The position numbers and the translations under genes are program-made. A stretch of DNA of 64,000 nucleotides from Streptomyces sp. NBC_01716 (lineage in GTDB: Bacteria > Actinomycetota > Actinomycetes > Streptomycetales > Streptomycetaceae), in the NCBI RefSeq assembly GCF_036248275.1, contig NZ_CP109181.1:6076001-6140000 (forward strand), in the 5' to 3' direction. Positions 1 to 8,404 of this stretch are shown piece after piece. Position 1 is the stretch's first letter; each line of letters starts with the position of its first letter. The notes below the pieces were generated by a model. It saw only the letters and a program-made list of their open reading frames with translations, had not been told where the DNA came from and searched no databases.

Positions 1-777
1 CACCACCGGGAACATCAGCGCCATCAGCCGGCCGGTCGCCAACGACATCTCGGTGAGGTCGGTGTTGGCGCCCTTGAACCGCTCCTTCTCGTACTCGTCG
101 CGTACGAAGGCCCGGATGACGCGGTTGCCGGTTATCTGCTCACGCAGCACCCGGTTCACCGTGTCCAGCCGCTCCTGCATGGAGCGGAACAGCGGGCGCA
201 TCCGCTTGACGATCAGGCTCACCGAGATACCGAGCACCGGCACGACGGCGAGCAGCACCGCCGACAGGGGCACGTCCTGACCGAGCGCCATGACGATGCC
301 GCCGACGCACATGATCGGGGCCGACACCATCAGCGTGAACGACATCAGGACCAGCATCTGCACCTGCTGGACGTCGTTGGTCGTACGCGTGATCAGCGAC
401 GGCGCGCCGAACTGGCCGACCTCGCGGGCGGAGAAGCTCTGCACCCGGTCGAATATCGCGGCCCGCACGTCACGGCCGAGGGCCGACGCGGTGCGCGATC
501 CGTAGTAGACAGCGCCTATCTGGCCGAGGACCTGGACGACGCTGACGGCGATCATGAGACCGCCGAACTCCATGATGTAACCCGTGTCCCCCTTCACGAC
601 ACCGTTGTCGATGATGTCGGCGTTGAGGGTGGGCAGATAGAGGGAGGCACAGGTCTGAAGGAACTGGAAAGCCACCAGCAGACCGATGGCCGTTCTGTAG
701 GGGGCCAGATGCGTTCTGAGTAGTCGTAGAAGCACGTGCTGTCTCTCGGGCTCGGCAAGATCGGGGGTCGGACCCAT
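1..777 (-). CDS. ABC exporter, membrane-domain half (partial, C-terminus outside window)
   Basis: An open frame of 259 codons runs from an ATG at 777 off the left edge with no stop. The translation is the transmembrane half of an MdlB/MsbA-type ATP-binding/permease exporter. Hydrophobic helices are followed by the family-typical stretches LPTLNADIIDNGVV (about residues 50-63), GQFGAPSLITRTTNDVQQVQ and REQITGNRVIRAFVRDE. The ATPase domain must lie beyond the window. Such proteins usually work as heterodimers with a second half-transporter; a partner would be expected farther left. A GTG fourteen codons in is an alternative start. The exported substrate cannot be inferred. Confidence 0.9.
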   Translation of the reverse strand, partial: MGPTPDLAEPERQHVLLRLLRTHLAPYRTAIGLLVAFQFLQTCASLYLPTLNADIIDNGVVKGDTGYIMEFGGLMIAVSVVQVLGQIGAVYYGSRTASALGRDVRAAIFDRVQSFSAREVGQFGAPSLITRTTNDVQQVQMLVLMSFTLMVSAPIMCVGGIVMALGQDVPLSAVLLAVVPVLGISVSLIVKRMRPLFRSMQERLDTVNRVLREQITGNRVIRAFVRDEYEKERFKGANTDLTEMSLATGRLMALMFPVV

Positions 778-914
778 CCTGCGACATGCCGCCCGCCGGA
801 TCCCAAGGGTTTTCCACAAAGGACCGGTCAAGAACGACTGTCATACCGGAACCCCTGGCTCCCTCCGGCCTGCGCCCCCGGCCGCCCCTGGCGCTCCGCC
901 CCTGCCGCCCCGCC

Positions 915-2366
915 CTACGCCCCCGGCGCCGCCGCGAACGCGCCCGGGTGGATCTGCTCCCGCGCCGCCGTGTACTGCTGCCGCACCGCCGCGCCGACCG
1001 CCGCCTCTTCCCCCGGCTCGAAGATCTGGGCCGCCGCACCGCGCCACTCGGGCGGGCTGTGCGGGGACAGCGTGTTCTTCGATACCCCCAGCGCCCAGGC
1101 GGCCTGCCGGGCCGCCCCCAGCGCCGCGTAGTCGGCCGGCTCCGGCACGACGACCTGCGCCCCGAAGATCCCCGGCGCGCACACCTGCACGGCCGGCAGC
1201 CCGGCCGCCGCCCCCAGCAGAAAGACCCGCCGCACCTCGACGCCGCGCCCGCGCACCACGTCCATCGCGTCGGCCAGCGAGCAGAGCATCCCCTCGAACG
1301 CGGCCCGCGCCAGATGCTCCGGCTTCATCGACTCCCGCCGCAGACCGGTCAACGTCCCCGCTGTATGCGGCAGTTGGGGTGTCTTCTCGCCCTCCAGATA
1401 GGGCAGGAACACCAGACCGGACGCGCCCGGCGTGGACTTGAGCGCCAGCGCCGACAGTTCGTCCAGGTCCTCGGTCCCCAGCAGCTCCGCCGTACCGCGC
1501 AGGGCCCGTACGGCGTTGAGCGTATGGACGACCGGCAGATGCATCCCCGTGGCGTCGGCGAACGACGTGATCATCCCGGAGGGATCCGCCAGCGCCTCGT
1601 GGTGCACGGTCATCACCGACCCGGAGGCGCCCAGCGACACGACCGCGTCGCCGATCCCGACGCCGAGCCCGAAGGCGGCGGCCATGGTCTCGCCCGTACC
1701 CGCGGAGATCAGCAGCCCTTCGGGCGTGGTCCCGGCGGCCTCGGCCGGGCCGAGCACCTCCGGCAGCGCCGCCTGGTGGCCCAGCGCGAGCTCCATCAGA
1801 TCCGGCCGGTAGGCACCGGTGCGGGCGGACCAGAAACCGGAGCCGGACGCCGCCCCCCGGTCCGTCGTCCGCCGGGCGGGCCGGCCGAGCAGCTGCCACA
1901 CCAGCCAGTCGTGCGGCTGGAGGATCATCACCGTACGCCGCGCCGCCTCCGGTTCGTTCCGCGCCAGCCAGCGCAGCTTCGCCAGCGGTTGACCCGCCTG
2001 CGGCACCGACCCGACGGCCTCGGCCCAGGCCTGCCGCCCGCCGAGCGCGTCGATCAGATCGGCGGCGGCGACCTGCGCGCGCTTGTCGTTGCCGAGCAGG
2101 GCGGGGCGCACGAGATTGCCGGCCTGGTCCAGCGGCACGAGCCCGTGCTGCTGCGCGGAGACGCCGATGGCCTCCACACCCTCCAGCAGCCCCCCGCCCG
2201 CGGCCTCGCCGAGCGACAGCAGCCAGACCTGCGGATCGACCTCGGTCGCCTTCGCCTCGACGGGATGCATCGCGTATCCCTGCCGCAGCACGGCACCCGT
2301 GTCCGCGTCACACACGATGATGCGCGTGGAACCCGACGAACTGTCCAACCCGGCGACTATTCCCAT
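915..2366 (-). CDS. xylB: Xylulokinase (FGGY carbohydrate kinase)
   Basis: The 483-residue product is a two-domain FGGY kinase. The N-terminus GIVAGLDSSSGSTRIIV is the phosphate-binding strand and turn, followed by the sugar-site region VSAQQHGLVPLD. The second domain carries SAGTGETMAAAFG, DAVVSLGASGSV and the C-terminal GAAAGLPAVQV nucleotide-binding segment. Length fits xylulokinases, which phosphorylate D-xylulose for entry into the pentose phosphate pathway. I chose the ATG at 2366 because the conserved domain starts immediately after it; an in-frame ATG at 2384 adds six unlikely residues. No xylose isomerase is adjacent, so substrate specificity within FGGY is inferred. Confidence 0.85.
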   Translation of the reverse strand: MGIVAGLDSSSGSTRIIVCDADTGAVLRQGYAMHPVEAKATEVDPQVWLLSLGEAAGGGLLEGVEAIGVSAQQHGLVPLDQAGNLVRPALLGNDKRAQVAAADLIDALGGRQAWAEAVGSVPQAGQPLAKLRWLARNEPEAARRTVMILQPHDWLVWQLLGRPARRTTDRGAASGSGFWSARTGAYRPDLMELALGHQAALPEVLGPAEAAGTTPEGLLISAGTGETMAAAFGLGVGIGDAVVSLGASGSVMTVHHEALADPSGMITSFADATGMHLPVVHTLNAVRALRGTAELLGTEDLDELSALALKSTPGASGLVFLPYLEGEKTPQLPHTAGTLTGLRRESMKPEHLARAAFEGMLCSLADAMDVVRGRGVEVRRVFLLGAAAGLPAVQVCAPGIFGAQVVVPEPADYAALGAARQAAWALGVSKNTLSPHSPPEWRGAAAQIFEPGEEAAVGAAVRQQYTAAREQIHPGAFAAAPGA

Positions 2367-2443
2367 GGCACGATTCTGCCGCACGCGCGAGGCCGCGGAG
2401 GCGTCCGGGACCGCCCGGGGTGCGGGAGGACCGGCGCGGCGGG

Positions 2444-2740
2444 TCAGGTGTTGGTGGTTCCCCAGTCGTCCTCGCCGTTGTGGTTGCGCGAGCGCAGGGA
2501 CCGGACCCGGTCGGCGACGGACTCCGGGACCCTGTCCCCGACCTTGTCGCTCACCGAGTGGTACGCCTTGCCCGCGTACTCACGGCCGGACATGGCGGCC
2601 GTCTCGGCGGCGTTGCGCACGGCCGGGTTCTGCGAGATCCGGGTGGCGGACTCTTTGAGCTGCTCGTAGCGCTCACGTCCGGCCCTCGTTCCGAGTACGT
2701 AACCGACAGCCAGTCCCGCGATGAACATGAGGCGCCGCAT
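2444..2740 (-). CDS. YtxH-type small membrane-associated protein
   Basis: A 98-residue protein starts at the ATG at 2740 with a good ribosome site (AAGGGTGG) seven bases upstream. It opens with one short hydrophobic segment (MFIAGLAVGYVLGTRAGRERYEQL), the signature of YtxH-like proteins. An amphipathic helical region (about residues 20-75) and an acidic, Asn-rich tail follow. YtxH proteins are small envelope or stress proteins with no assigned biochemistry. The longer frame upstream to 2818 lacks coding character. It lies between xylB and the tRNA genes and appears to be monocistronic. Confidence 0.8.
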   Translation of the reverse strand: MRRLMFIAGLAVGYVLGTRAGRERYEQLKESATRISQNPAVRNAAETAAMSGREYAGKAYHSVSDKVGDRVPESVADRVRSLRSRNHNGEDDWGTTNT

Positions 2741-2943
2741 GGCCTGCCACCCTTCGTTAGTTCGTTGGCATCGGACCTTGAGCCGTGACGTCCGCCTACC
2801 CCCGAGGCCCGAGATCACCCAGTGTGACCCGGCGGGATACCGATTGGCGGAGCACCCCCCTGCTTGCGCTAATGTATGTGTCGCAGCGGACGTCCGCCGC
2901 CCGGCGGAGTCCGGAGCGGGTACGTTCGGTGCGAACGCAGCAA

Positions 2944-3016
2944 TCCCCTGTAGCTCAATTGGCAGAGCAGCCGGCTGTTAACCGGCAGGTTACTGGTTCG
3001 AGTCCAGTCGGGGGAG
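2944..3016 (+). tRNA. tRNA-Asn (GTT), copy 1
   Basis: A complete 73-nt cloverleaf. The acceptor arms 2944-2950 and 3009-3015 pair with one G-U. The anticodon stem GCCGG/CCGGC encloses loop CTGTTAA with anticodon GTT at 2977-2979, and the T-loop is GGTTCGAGTCC. CCA is not encoded. A second tRNA-Asn follows after 5 nt, so the two are probably co-transcribed. Confidence 0.97.
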
Positions 3017-3021
3017 CGCGG

Positions 3022-3094
3022 TCTCCTGTAGCTCAATTGGCAGAGCATTCGGCTGTTAACCGGAGGGTTGCTGGTTCGAGTCCAGCCGGGAGAG
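3022..3094 (+). tRNA. tRNA-Asn (GTT), copy 2
   Basis: A second 73-nt tRNA-Asn. Acceptor TCTCCTG pairs with CGGGAGA, and the anticodon GTT sits in the same loop as in copy 1. It differs from copy 1 mainly in the acceptor and in a few stem bases, all compensated. A strong rho-independent terminator follows within 10 nt. Confidence 0.97.
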
Positions 3095-3100
3095 CAAACG

Positions 3101-3128
3101 GAAAGAGGACCCCTCGGGGTCCTCTTTC
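3101..3128 (+). terminator. Rho-independent terminator of the tRNA-Asn pair
   Basis: A perfect inverted repeat: GAAAGAGGACCCC at 3101-3113 pairs with 3116-3128 around a tiny loop, and the descending arm is rich in T. It lies directly behind the second tRNA-Asn. Confidence 0.85.
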
Positions 3129-3305
3129 TTGTGCCTGCGGGGGCGGGCCGGCCAACTTCCGGGTGATCTTCGGGCGCTTCCTGGAACCGGCCGGGGCACG
3201 GTGAAGTCTTCAAGGTCAGGCGTTGCTGACCATCCGAAGCAGGAGATCGTATGAGCGGCTATGCTGCGGCAGACGGCGCGCACAAATGTGCGCGACGCGC
3301 CGTTA

Positions 3306-3379
3306 GGGGCGGTAGCTCAGCCGGTTAGAGCAGCGGACTCATAATCCGTCGGCCGTGGGTTCGAGTCCCACTCGCCCCA
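3306..3379 (+). tRNA. tRNA with anticodon CAT (elongator Met or lysidine-modified Ile2)
   Basis: A complete 74-nt cloverleaf with acceptor GGGGCGG (3306-3312), anticodon CAT at 3340-3342 and T-loop GGGTTCGAGTCCC. From sequence alone I cannot separate elongator tRNA-Met from tRNA-Ile2. The acceptor contains one G-U pair (3312-3372); the displaced 3' copy at 20520-20566 has C at that place, restoring G-C. This suggests the present 3' half was supplied by an integrated element. Confidence 0.93.
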
Positions 3380-3401
3380 CCGCGACTCGCCGCAAGTTCA
3401 C
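3333..3401 (+). repeat. Left attachment site (attL) of a tRNA-integrated island
   Basis: From 3333, the first base of the tRNA anticodon stem, 39 bp are identical to 20520-20558. Identity continues with isolated mismatches to 3401/20588 and weakly to about 3442. Integration at a tRNA anticodon stem with 3'-end duplication is the standard mode of tyrosine integrases. Here the intact tRNA lies on the left and the orphan 3' end on the right. Confidence 0.85.
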
Positions 3402-3425
3402 CCCTTTGACCTGCAATAACAGGTC

Positions 3426-3452
3426 GGCCCCCTCTACGGAGGGGGCCTTTTT
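3426..3452 (+). terminator. Rho-independent terminator behind the CAT tRNA
   Basis: The stem GGCCCCCTC / GAGGGGGCC (3426-3434 and 3439-3447) with loop TACG is followed by TTTTT at 3448-3452. The right repeat of the island keeps a degraded relative of this hairpin near 20615. Confidence 0.85.
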
Positions 3453-4395
3453 CGTGCCTCCATGATCATCTGCTCGCCCCATGCTCGCCCGAAGTGCTGA
3501 AGCCGCGTTCTATGCCCGCCTGGCGCATGCGAGTGGATCGAACACCCGGATGCTTTCAGGCCGACCGCGGATGCCGCTCACGGCGCCGCGCTGGCAGGAC
3601 GAGGGCAGGAGCCGGCGGTTGCCCGTTGCGTGGGGCAGGGTGACAGGGCGTCATTCAAGTGCCACGCAGACGAAAACCGCTGAGCCATCCTGTGGCGCCC
3701 CCTAGGCTCCGACCCAGGGTGGTCTGACGTGAACCGCCGTTTCCGCCGCTCCCCCCGCGCCCACGCCGCACAGGGGGCGATGCTCCCGGACAAGGACCGA
3801 GACTGGGTCCGGTGAGACCACCGCAGTGCCTGTCTATCCAGACGTTCAGTAAAAAACGTGGCCCCCGCTGTGGAGGCGAACTTGACCAAGGCCGGCAGCG
3901 ACTACATCGAAGCCCAGGTCCCGGGAGATTGCCCGGTCGACCCGGCGCCCCTTTCCCGGCAGCAGCCGGTCGTCGGCCTCCTGAACTGCGCGGATCAGGC
4001 CGCGCAGTCCGCCCGCCAGAGGTGACTGGGCCAGCAGGTCGACGCCGGCCGGAGAGCGTCCACGTCACGCCTTCGGGTTCCGGGCTCCTTGGGACGGCTG
4101 TGGCTTCGAGCTGGAGCGCTGTGGCACGTACCTCTCGGAGCTGACCGATCGTCAACTCCCCAAACACCGCAAAAGGCGTTCCTGTCGGGATGAGGGAAAA
4201 GAAATCTTCGTTTGTATTGTTTCGGGTTATTTGATCTGTGTTGTCTCAGTATTCCATCGGTGTCAATGAATTATTTGCCTTGCGAGGCGTTTGAGGTGCT
4301 ATTTCGGATTGGATGGTCGATTTATCATCCGTGCTGCGTGGTCACGGTCCGTATTTGACGACTGGTTCGATTCGATTGGGGAGGAACTCGGTGCC
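3453..4395. other. Gene-poor left end of the island with coding fragments
   Basis: No complete gene is convincing here. A direct repeat TGCTCGCCC occurs at 3472-3480 and 3483-3491, resembling an arm-type recombinase site. Two short plus-strand frames have Streptomyces-like G/C third positions: 3729-3815, ending DKDRDWVR, and 3858-4025, containing LTKAGSDYIEAQVPGD. They look like 3' remnants of lost genes; I do not recognise them. From about 4170 the sequence turns AT-rich and forms the promoter region of the LamG/RHS operon. Long frames on the minus strand here lack codon bias. Confidence 0.5.
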
Positions 4396-4426
4396 TTGAC
4401 AGGGCGAATGGTTGATCACCTAGGGT
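4396..4426 (+). promoter_or_regulatory. Candidate promoter of the LamG-RHS operon
   Basis: TTGACA at 4396-4401 and TAGGGT at 4421-4426 are separated by 19 bp, in an AT-rich tract 42 bp before the chosen ATG at 4468. A ribosome site (GGGGCGGGGA) lies between them and the start. The assignment rests on consensus match only. Confidence 0.45.
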
Positions 4427-4467
4427 CCACCAGTCTGTGTACATCTTGTGACCCTGGGGCGGGGAAA

Positions 4468-7400
4468 ATGAGTAGGGCAGTGGGCTGTTGTCGTGGCCTC
4501 AGAAGCCGTGCCACGTGGCGGCGGGTGGCCTCGGTCGTGGTGGCCTCGGCGCTTCTGGGCGGGGCGACCGTGGTGGCGCTGCCGACTGCCGTCCAGGCCG
4601 CTTCCGCCGTGGCTCCGGCGCTGAGCGCGTCCGCACGGGCTGCCGCTTCCGGTGAGCCGGTCGAGGACGTGGGGCAGCGCACCGCGTATTCGACGACGGT
4701 GGCGAATCCGGACGGTACGTTCACGCTGACCCAGTCGACGACTCCCCAGCGTGTGAAGCAGGCTGACGGTTCGTGGGCCGTGATCGATGTGGACTTGGTG
4801 TGGCGCGCGGACGGCAGTGTGGGTCCGAAGGCGGCTGCGGTGGGTCTGTCGTTCTCCGGTGGAGGCGAGGGCGGGGACATGATCCGGCTGGGGGACGGGC
4901 GCCGTTCGTTCGCGTTGGACTGGCCGGGGGCCTTGCCAGTACCGACGCTGGACGGTGCGACTGCCACGTACGCGGAGGTCCTGCCGGGGGTGGACCTGCG
5001 GCTGACGGCGACGTCCGAGGGGTACCGGCAGGTCCTGGCGGTCAAGACCGCCCAGGCAGCGGCCAGTTCGGAGCTTGAGCAGATCACTTTCGCCGCGTCC
5101 GGCCAGGGTCTTGAGGTGATCGCCGGTGCGGGTGGCGGTCTACGGGCCGTAGATGAGGATGGCAACGCCGTTTTCAACGGGCCGGCCGGTCTGATGTGGG
5201 ACTCCGCCGGGAGCGACGAGTCCTCCCCGGCGGCGCGCTCCCTGACGTCAACCGGCTCTCCAGCCGCGGACGGTGGCGCCGATCCCTCCGTTCCGGGCGA
5301 GGGGGACGCGACGGCTGAACTTCCGGTGAAGGTCGCCGACGGCGCCGTACAGGTGCGGCCCGACCTCGGTCTGCTCCGGGGAGGTGACACGGTCTACCCC
5401 GTCTACATCGACCCTCCGGTCGGTCTTGGCGCCTCCGAGCGCACCAAGATCTCCTCCGACGGCGACAAGTTCTGGCAGTTCACCGAGGACAAGGGTGTCG
5501 GCCTTTGTGGGAACGCGGATGGTTACTACTGCGGGTCCGGCTACATCGACCGGATGTACTTCGAGTTCGTGCCGACGAAGCTGAGCGGGAAGCATGTACT
5601 CGACGCGACGTTCCGCGCGCATGAGACGTGGTCGTTCAACTGCGACGCCAAGTGGCTGAACCTCGCCCGCACCAACAACATTTCGGAGGGCACCAGATGG
5701 CCGGGCCCGTCGGTCATCGACCACATGGGCGATCGGCTCGTGTCGGCCGGCCGGGGCGACAACTGCAGCCCCTCGCAGCCGGACGAGTGGATCGAGTTCA
5801 ATGACGATCCGGCCCAGTTGAACGAGAACCTGACCCCGACGGTGCGGGCGTTCGCCGACGGGAAGTTCTCCCGGCTGACGCTGATGCTGTGGGCGAAGGA
5901 CGAGCAGGACCCGCGGGCGTGGAAGCGGTTCGACAAGAACGCCGAGCTCCAGGTCACGTACGTCGCGCAGCCGGGCGTACCCACAAGTGTCGGTCTGATC
6001 CCGGGAGACGGGACAACCGCGTACTGCCGGACCGATCCCGACGCGCCGTTGATCGTGTCGCGTCTGGATCCGATGGTGCAGGCCAGGGTGCAGACGAAGG
6101 TCCAGCCCAAGGTGGGCGAGGAGAAGGGTTCCTTGCAGGCGGGGTTTCGCGCGGCTCGGAAGCTGGCCGACGGGACGTGGGAGGAGATCTGGAGCGACAC
6201 CGCGCCCACGAGCGGGTTCGATCCGGACGGCACGCTGGAGAAGACGCGTACCACCAACCGTACGGACGGCACGGAGTACCGCTACCGGGCGCGTACGCAG
6301 TCGCGTTGGTCGTACGGAGGCAAGACGGGCGAGCTGGCCTCGGCCTTCTCCCCTTGGTGCTACTTCAAGATCGATTCGACGGCGCCGAAGGCTCCTGTCG
6401 TCAAGTCCGTCTCCCCTTACACCGCGTGCACGGCGGATCTGTGTGAGGGCAAGGGCGGTCCGGGCGTGCCGGGCACGTTCACCTTCGAACACCATGCCTC
6501 CGATGCGGACATCACGGGTTTCCGGTGGCGTCTGCTGAGTGCTTCGGGGTCCGAGACGAAGGAAGTCACCGGCTCCACCTACACGGAGAAGATGGTCGTG
6601 CCGAAGCTCGGGGGCACCCAGGTGCTTTCGGTGGAGGCCAAGGATGTGCGTAACCGATTCGGTCCGCCGACGGAGTTCACGTTCAAGGTGGCACTGGCGG
6701 AAGGCGAGGTGGGCCGCTGGCGCTTCGATGACGGTGTCGCGGGTTCCGGGGTGACGGTCGCCAAGGACACTGCGACTGTCGGTACCCGTCACGACGCCAC
6801 CCTGCGGACGGCGGGGGCGGGCTGGTCGACGATGGCACGGCGCGGAGAGGCCGATCAGTCTCTGTGGCTGGACAGCGCCGATCCCGCCAACCAGCAGGCG
6901 TACGCCTCCACGAGCACGGCTGCCGTCAACACCGCGGATTCCCTGACGTTCTCCACCTGGGCCTATCTGACCGACGCGTCGACCAGCCGCATGGTGATGA
7001 CGGCACCGGGTTCCCAGGCACAGGCGTTCGCCCTGTACTACTCGTCCTCGTCGAAGGGCTGGGTGTTCAGCCACACCGTTGCCGACTCGGCAACACCGGT
7101 GATCATCACGTCGAAGGCTGACACCATCAATCCGCCTCTTAGGGTCTGGACACATCTCGCCGGGGTCTTCGACACCCAGGCGGACGCCGACCCCGCGAAC
7201 GACACCCTGCAGTTGTACGTCAACGGACGGCCGCAGGGCACCGCAGTGAAGCTGGCTGCGGCGGCCACAGCTGCGGGCGCCGTCTACAAGCCCTGGAACG
7301 CCCTTGGAGGCTTGCAGTTCGGGCGTTCCGTCATCCGTGGCGAGAGCGGCTTCTTCTTCCGGGGGCGTATCGACGAGTCGGCGGTGTGGCAGCGGGCCCT

Positions 7401-8223
7401 CACTTCGGAGGAAGTGCTGGAGGAGACGCGCGTCAAGGAAGGCAATCTACCGGCCAATGAACTGGTGGCGCAGTGGGATGCGACCACCGCTACGGGGACG
7501 ACGATCGGCGAGCTGTCTCCTTACCCGCATCCGGCGATGCAGTTGTCGGCGACGGGCGCGGTTCTCGACGGTGACGACAATGCCCTGACCCTGGACGGCA
7601 CTTCCGGTTACGCCTCGGTACAAGGGCCGGTGGTGGACGAGTCGGGTTCCTTCACCGTCTCGGCGCGGGTGCAGCTGGCCGGGCAGAAGCTGGCGACCAA
7701 ACCGGTCGGGTACAAGGCGCAGGTGGCCGGGCAGCGCAGTGGCGGTCAGTCGTCGTGGGCGCTGTGGGTCATCAAGCCTTCGGACGACACGTATCAGTGG
7801 CAGTTCACCCGAACCGCTACCGATTCCTCGGGCAAGGTGACGAAGGACACCGCCATCACCCCGGCCACGGATGTCGCCGAGGTCGACACGTGGGTGGATG
7901 TGACGGGGGTCTTCGACGCCCAGGAGTCTTACGAGATCGCCGATCCGGGGAACCCCGCCCAGAGGCTGGAGCGGTTGGGGACGCTGCACCTATACGTCGG
8001 TTCGTCCGCCATCGTTAGTCGCACCAGCCCGGGATTTGATGCCGCCCAGCAGGGCAGCGGTGAACTTGCCGCAGGCCGGGGCACTCAGGGTGGCACCACG
8101 GGTTACTACCTTCCCGGTGGGCTCGAACAACTGCGGATCTGGACCGGCGCCATGACCAGGGAGCAGGTAAGTGGCCAGGTCTTGGGCACCACAGGCGACG
8201 ACACAGCGATGCCCGCGCCGTGA
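4468..8223 (+). CDS. Secreted LamG-like (jellyroll) domain protein, RHS companion
   Basis: A 1251-residue protein begins with a Sec-type signal peptide: basic start, then VASVVVASALLGGATVVALP, with a likely cut after VQA near residue 45. The N-terminal half is the kind of region found before RHS proteins in Streptomyces (RTAYSTTVANPDGTFTLTQS). The C-terminal half holds two LamG/concanavalin-like jellyroll domains, about residues 745-985 and 990-1240, with repeated WTHLAGVFD and LQLYVNG motifs. I chose ATG 4468 over 4291 because of the ribosome site and because the 59 extra residues are not signal-like. It lies 181 bp ahead of the RHS gene and probably helps display or deliver it. Confidence 0.85.
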   Translation: MSRAVGCCRGLRSRATWRRVASVVVASALLGGATVVALPTAVQAASAVAPALSASARAAASGEPVEDVGQRTAYSTTVANPDGTFTLTQSTTPQRVKQADGSWAVIDVDLVWRADGSVGPKAAAVGLSFSGGGEGGDMIRLGDGRRSFALDWPGALPVPTLDGATATYAEVLPGVDLRLTATSEGYRQVLAVKTAQAAASSELEQITFAASGQGLEVIAGAGGGLRAVDEDGNAVFNGPAGLMWDSAGSDESSPAARSLTSTGSPAADGGADPSVPGEGDATAELPVKVADGAVQVRPDLGLLRGGDTVYPVYIDPPVGLGASERTKISSDGDKFWQFTEDKGVGLCGNADGYYCGSGYIDRMYFEFVPTKLSGKHVLDATFRAHETWSFNCDAKWLNLARTNNISEGTRWPGPSVIDHMGDRLVSAGRGDNCSPSQPDEWIEFNDDPAQLNENLTPTVRAFADGKFSRLTLMLWAKDEQDPRAWKRFDKNAELQVTYVAQPGVPTSVGLIPGDGTTAYCRTDPDAPLIVSRLDPMVQARVQTKVQPKVGEEKGSLQAGFRAARKLADGTWEEIWSDTAPTSGFDPDGTLEKTRTTNRTDGTEYRYRARTQSRWSYGGKTGELASAFSPWCYFKIDSTAPKAPVVKSVSPYTACTADLCEGKGGPGVPGTFTFEHHASDADITGFRWRLLSASGSETKEVTGSTYTEKMVVPKLGGTQVLSVEAKDVRNRFGPPTEFTFKVALAEGEVGRWRFDDGVAGSGVTVAKDTATVGTRHDATLRTAGAGWSTMARRGEADQSLWLDSADPANQQAYASTSTAAVNTADSLTFSTWAYLTDASTSRMVMTAPGSQAQAFALYYSSSSKGWVFSHTVADSATPVIITSKADTINPPLRVWTHLAGVFDTQADADPANDTLQLYVNGRPQGTAVKLAAAATAAGAVYKPWNALGGLQFGRSVIRGESGFFFRGRIDESAVWQRALTSEEVLEETRVKEGNLPANELVAQWDATTATGTTIGELSPYPHPAMQLSATGAVLDGDDNALTLDGTSGYASVQGPVVDESGSFTVSARVQLAGQKLATKPVGYKAQVAGQRSGGQSSWALWVIKPSDDTYQWQFTRTATDSSGKVTKDTAITPATDVAEVDTWVDVTGVFDAQESYEIADPGNPAQRLERLGTLHLYVGSSAIVSRTSPGFDAAQQGSGELAAGRGTQGGTTGYYLPGGLEQLRIWTGAMTREQVSGQVLGTTGDDTAMPAP

Positions 8224-8236
8224 AAGCGCAGGAAGG

Positions 8237-8257
8237 GTGGTGGCACTTGGCCACCAC
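8237..8257 (+). terminator. Intergenic hairpin between LamG and RHS genes
   Basis: GTGGTGGC (8237-8244) and GCCACCAC (8250-8257) form an 8-bp stem with a 5-nt loop, just after the LamG stop. There is no T-run, so it may attenuate rather than end transcription. Confidence 0.4.
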
Positions 8258-8404
8258 TCCTTCTGCGAACCTCGCCGCCCCGGCGGCGAGGGCCCAGTTC
8301 CCCCGCGTTTTCCTCCTGGACCCTTTGTTCGAGTTTTGCTCCCTGCCGTAACGCGGGAGCGGAGTGCGCATGCCGTGGCTGGGGTGCGTTAAGGAGAGCT
8401 CTCA

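Noticed and set aside
2785..3213. Open frames covering the two tRNA-Asn genes
   Set aside because: The repeated peptide SPVAQLAEQPAVNR comes from translating tRNA genes, not from a protein.
3655..4167. 170-codon minus-strand frame at the left end of the island
   Set aside because: Low-complexity Arg/Pro/Gly sequence with poor third-position bias; the plus strand has better coding fragments.
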